Made by a program: the position numbers and the translations under genes. Below the pieces are notes generated by a model. It was given only the letters and a program-made list of their open reading frames with translations. It was not told the origin of the DNA and searched no databases. Shown one piece after another: positions 5,482 to 5,766 of a stretch of 5,766 bases of DNA (its first letter is position 1; every line of letters starts with the position of its first letter). Origin of the DNA: Anaerolineae bacterium (GTDB taxonomy: Bacteria; Chloroflexota; Anaerolineae; Anaerolineales; Villigracilaceae); the NCBI GenBank assembly GCA_003141915.1, contig PLNY01000166.1, positions 7,551-13,316 on the forward strand, given 5' to 3'.

Positions 5482-5766
5482 TTAGAATTCTAGCGGCTTA
5501 TGCCGCATTACAACACTTTCGACCAATCCAACGCCCAGCATAAGCGATGCCAAACCGCTTCCGCCATAACTGATGAATGGAAGCGGCAAGCCCGAAACAG
5601 GAATCAACTTCAAATTCACGGCAATGTTTGCCATCCCTTGAAAGAAAAGCAGAATCGCCACGCCATATGCGATCATCGCGCCGGAAACGTCGCGGGCTTT
5701 TTGCGCGGCACGGATACATCGCCACACAATGAAGATTTCAACCAGGATCACCGCGATCCCACCGAT
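5482..5766 (-). CDS. FtsW/RodA/SpoVE-family peptidoglycan glycosyltransferase, C-terminal part; 5' end beyond the window edge
   Basis: SEDS-family proteins are multi-span inner-membrane enzymes that polymerise lipid II into glycan strands together with a class B penicillin-binding protein, for division (FtsW) or elongation (RodA). Only the last 94 residues are visible and the frame is open to the edge. They include the end of one membrane segment (IAVILVEIFIVW), a charged loop with the RARD-like KARD, a second segment (AYGVAILLFFQGMANIAVNL), the family signature SGLPLPFISYGGSG, and a last segment ending in VVMRHKPLEF. The signature deviates slightly: LKLIP where GLLP is usual, and GGSG where GGSS is usual. 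FtsW and RodA cannot be told apart from this fragment. It is the first visible gene of a likely minus-strand operon with the PNPOx-like gene and gltX. Confidence 0.92.
   Translation of the reverse strand: MGGIAVILVEIFIVWRCIRAAQKARDVSGAMIAYGVAILLFFQGMANIAVNLKLIPVSGLPLPFISYGGSGLASLMLGVGLVESVVMRHKPLEF

Noticed and set aside
5483..5492. Ten-base perfect palindrome TAGAATTCTA at the end of the ftsW/rodA-like gene
   Set aside because: It overlaps the last codons and stop, is short, and is not repeated elsewhere in the window; chance is the simplest explanation.

Overview
The window reads as a stretch of bacterial chromosome, most likely from a member of the Chloroflexota (Anaerolineae-like). That placement is inference. 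It rests on the Pro/Thr/Ala-rich linker with a 'VVTVVVTQ'-type stretch after the lipobox of the first gene, a glutaminyl-tRNA synthetase next to a glutamyl-tRNA synthetase, the remnant of an SCP2-type gene, and a short dispersed-repeat style I associate with these genomes. No marker in the window fixes the taxon.

Layout, left to right: (1) The left edge carries the N-terminal 304 codons of a family 3 ABC-transporter substrate-binding lipoprotein on the minus strand. (2) A 192-base divergent intergenic region follows. (3) A decayed locus at about 1107-1657 on the plus strand keeps a promoter-like box and a good ribosome binding site. It starts with about 24 codons that look like the N-terminus of an SCP2 sterol-carrier-type protein, then runs in frame into an internal piece of a tungsten-type aldehyde:ferredoxin oxidoreductase (AOR). 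The AOR piece has an in-frame TGA and a frameshift with a small deletion, and lacks both its own N-terminus and the C-terminal two thirds. (4) glnS, complete, is on the plus strand with an extended -10 promoter just upstream. (5) The 138-base gap between the convergent glnS and gltX is filled by a palindromic repeat that appears to have a second small repeat inserted in it. (6) gltX, complete, is on the minus strand. (7) A small FMN-binding-type (PNPOx-like) gene is on the minus strand, with base and codon use unlike its neighbours. (8) The C-terminal part of an FtsW/RodA-family glycan polymerase is on the minus strand and runs off the right edge.

The last three genes are co-oriented and tightly spaced (38 and 21 bases) and could be one transcript: ftsW/rodA-like, then the PNPOx-like gene, then gltX. 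glnS and gltX together charge tRNA-Gln and tRNA-Glu directly, which suggests that this organism does not rely only on the transamidation route for Gln-tRNA.

I found no CRISPR array, tRNA or rRNA gene, transposase, defence cluster or other novel multi-gene system. The most unusual items are the chimeric SCP2/AOR pseudogene, the nested repeat between the two synthetase genes, and the codon-deviant PNPOx-like gene.
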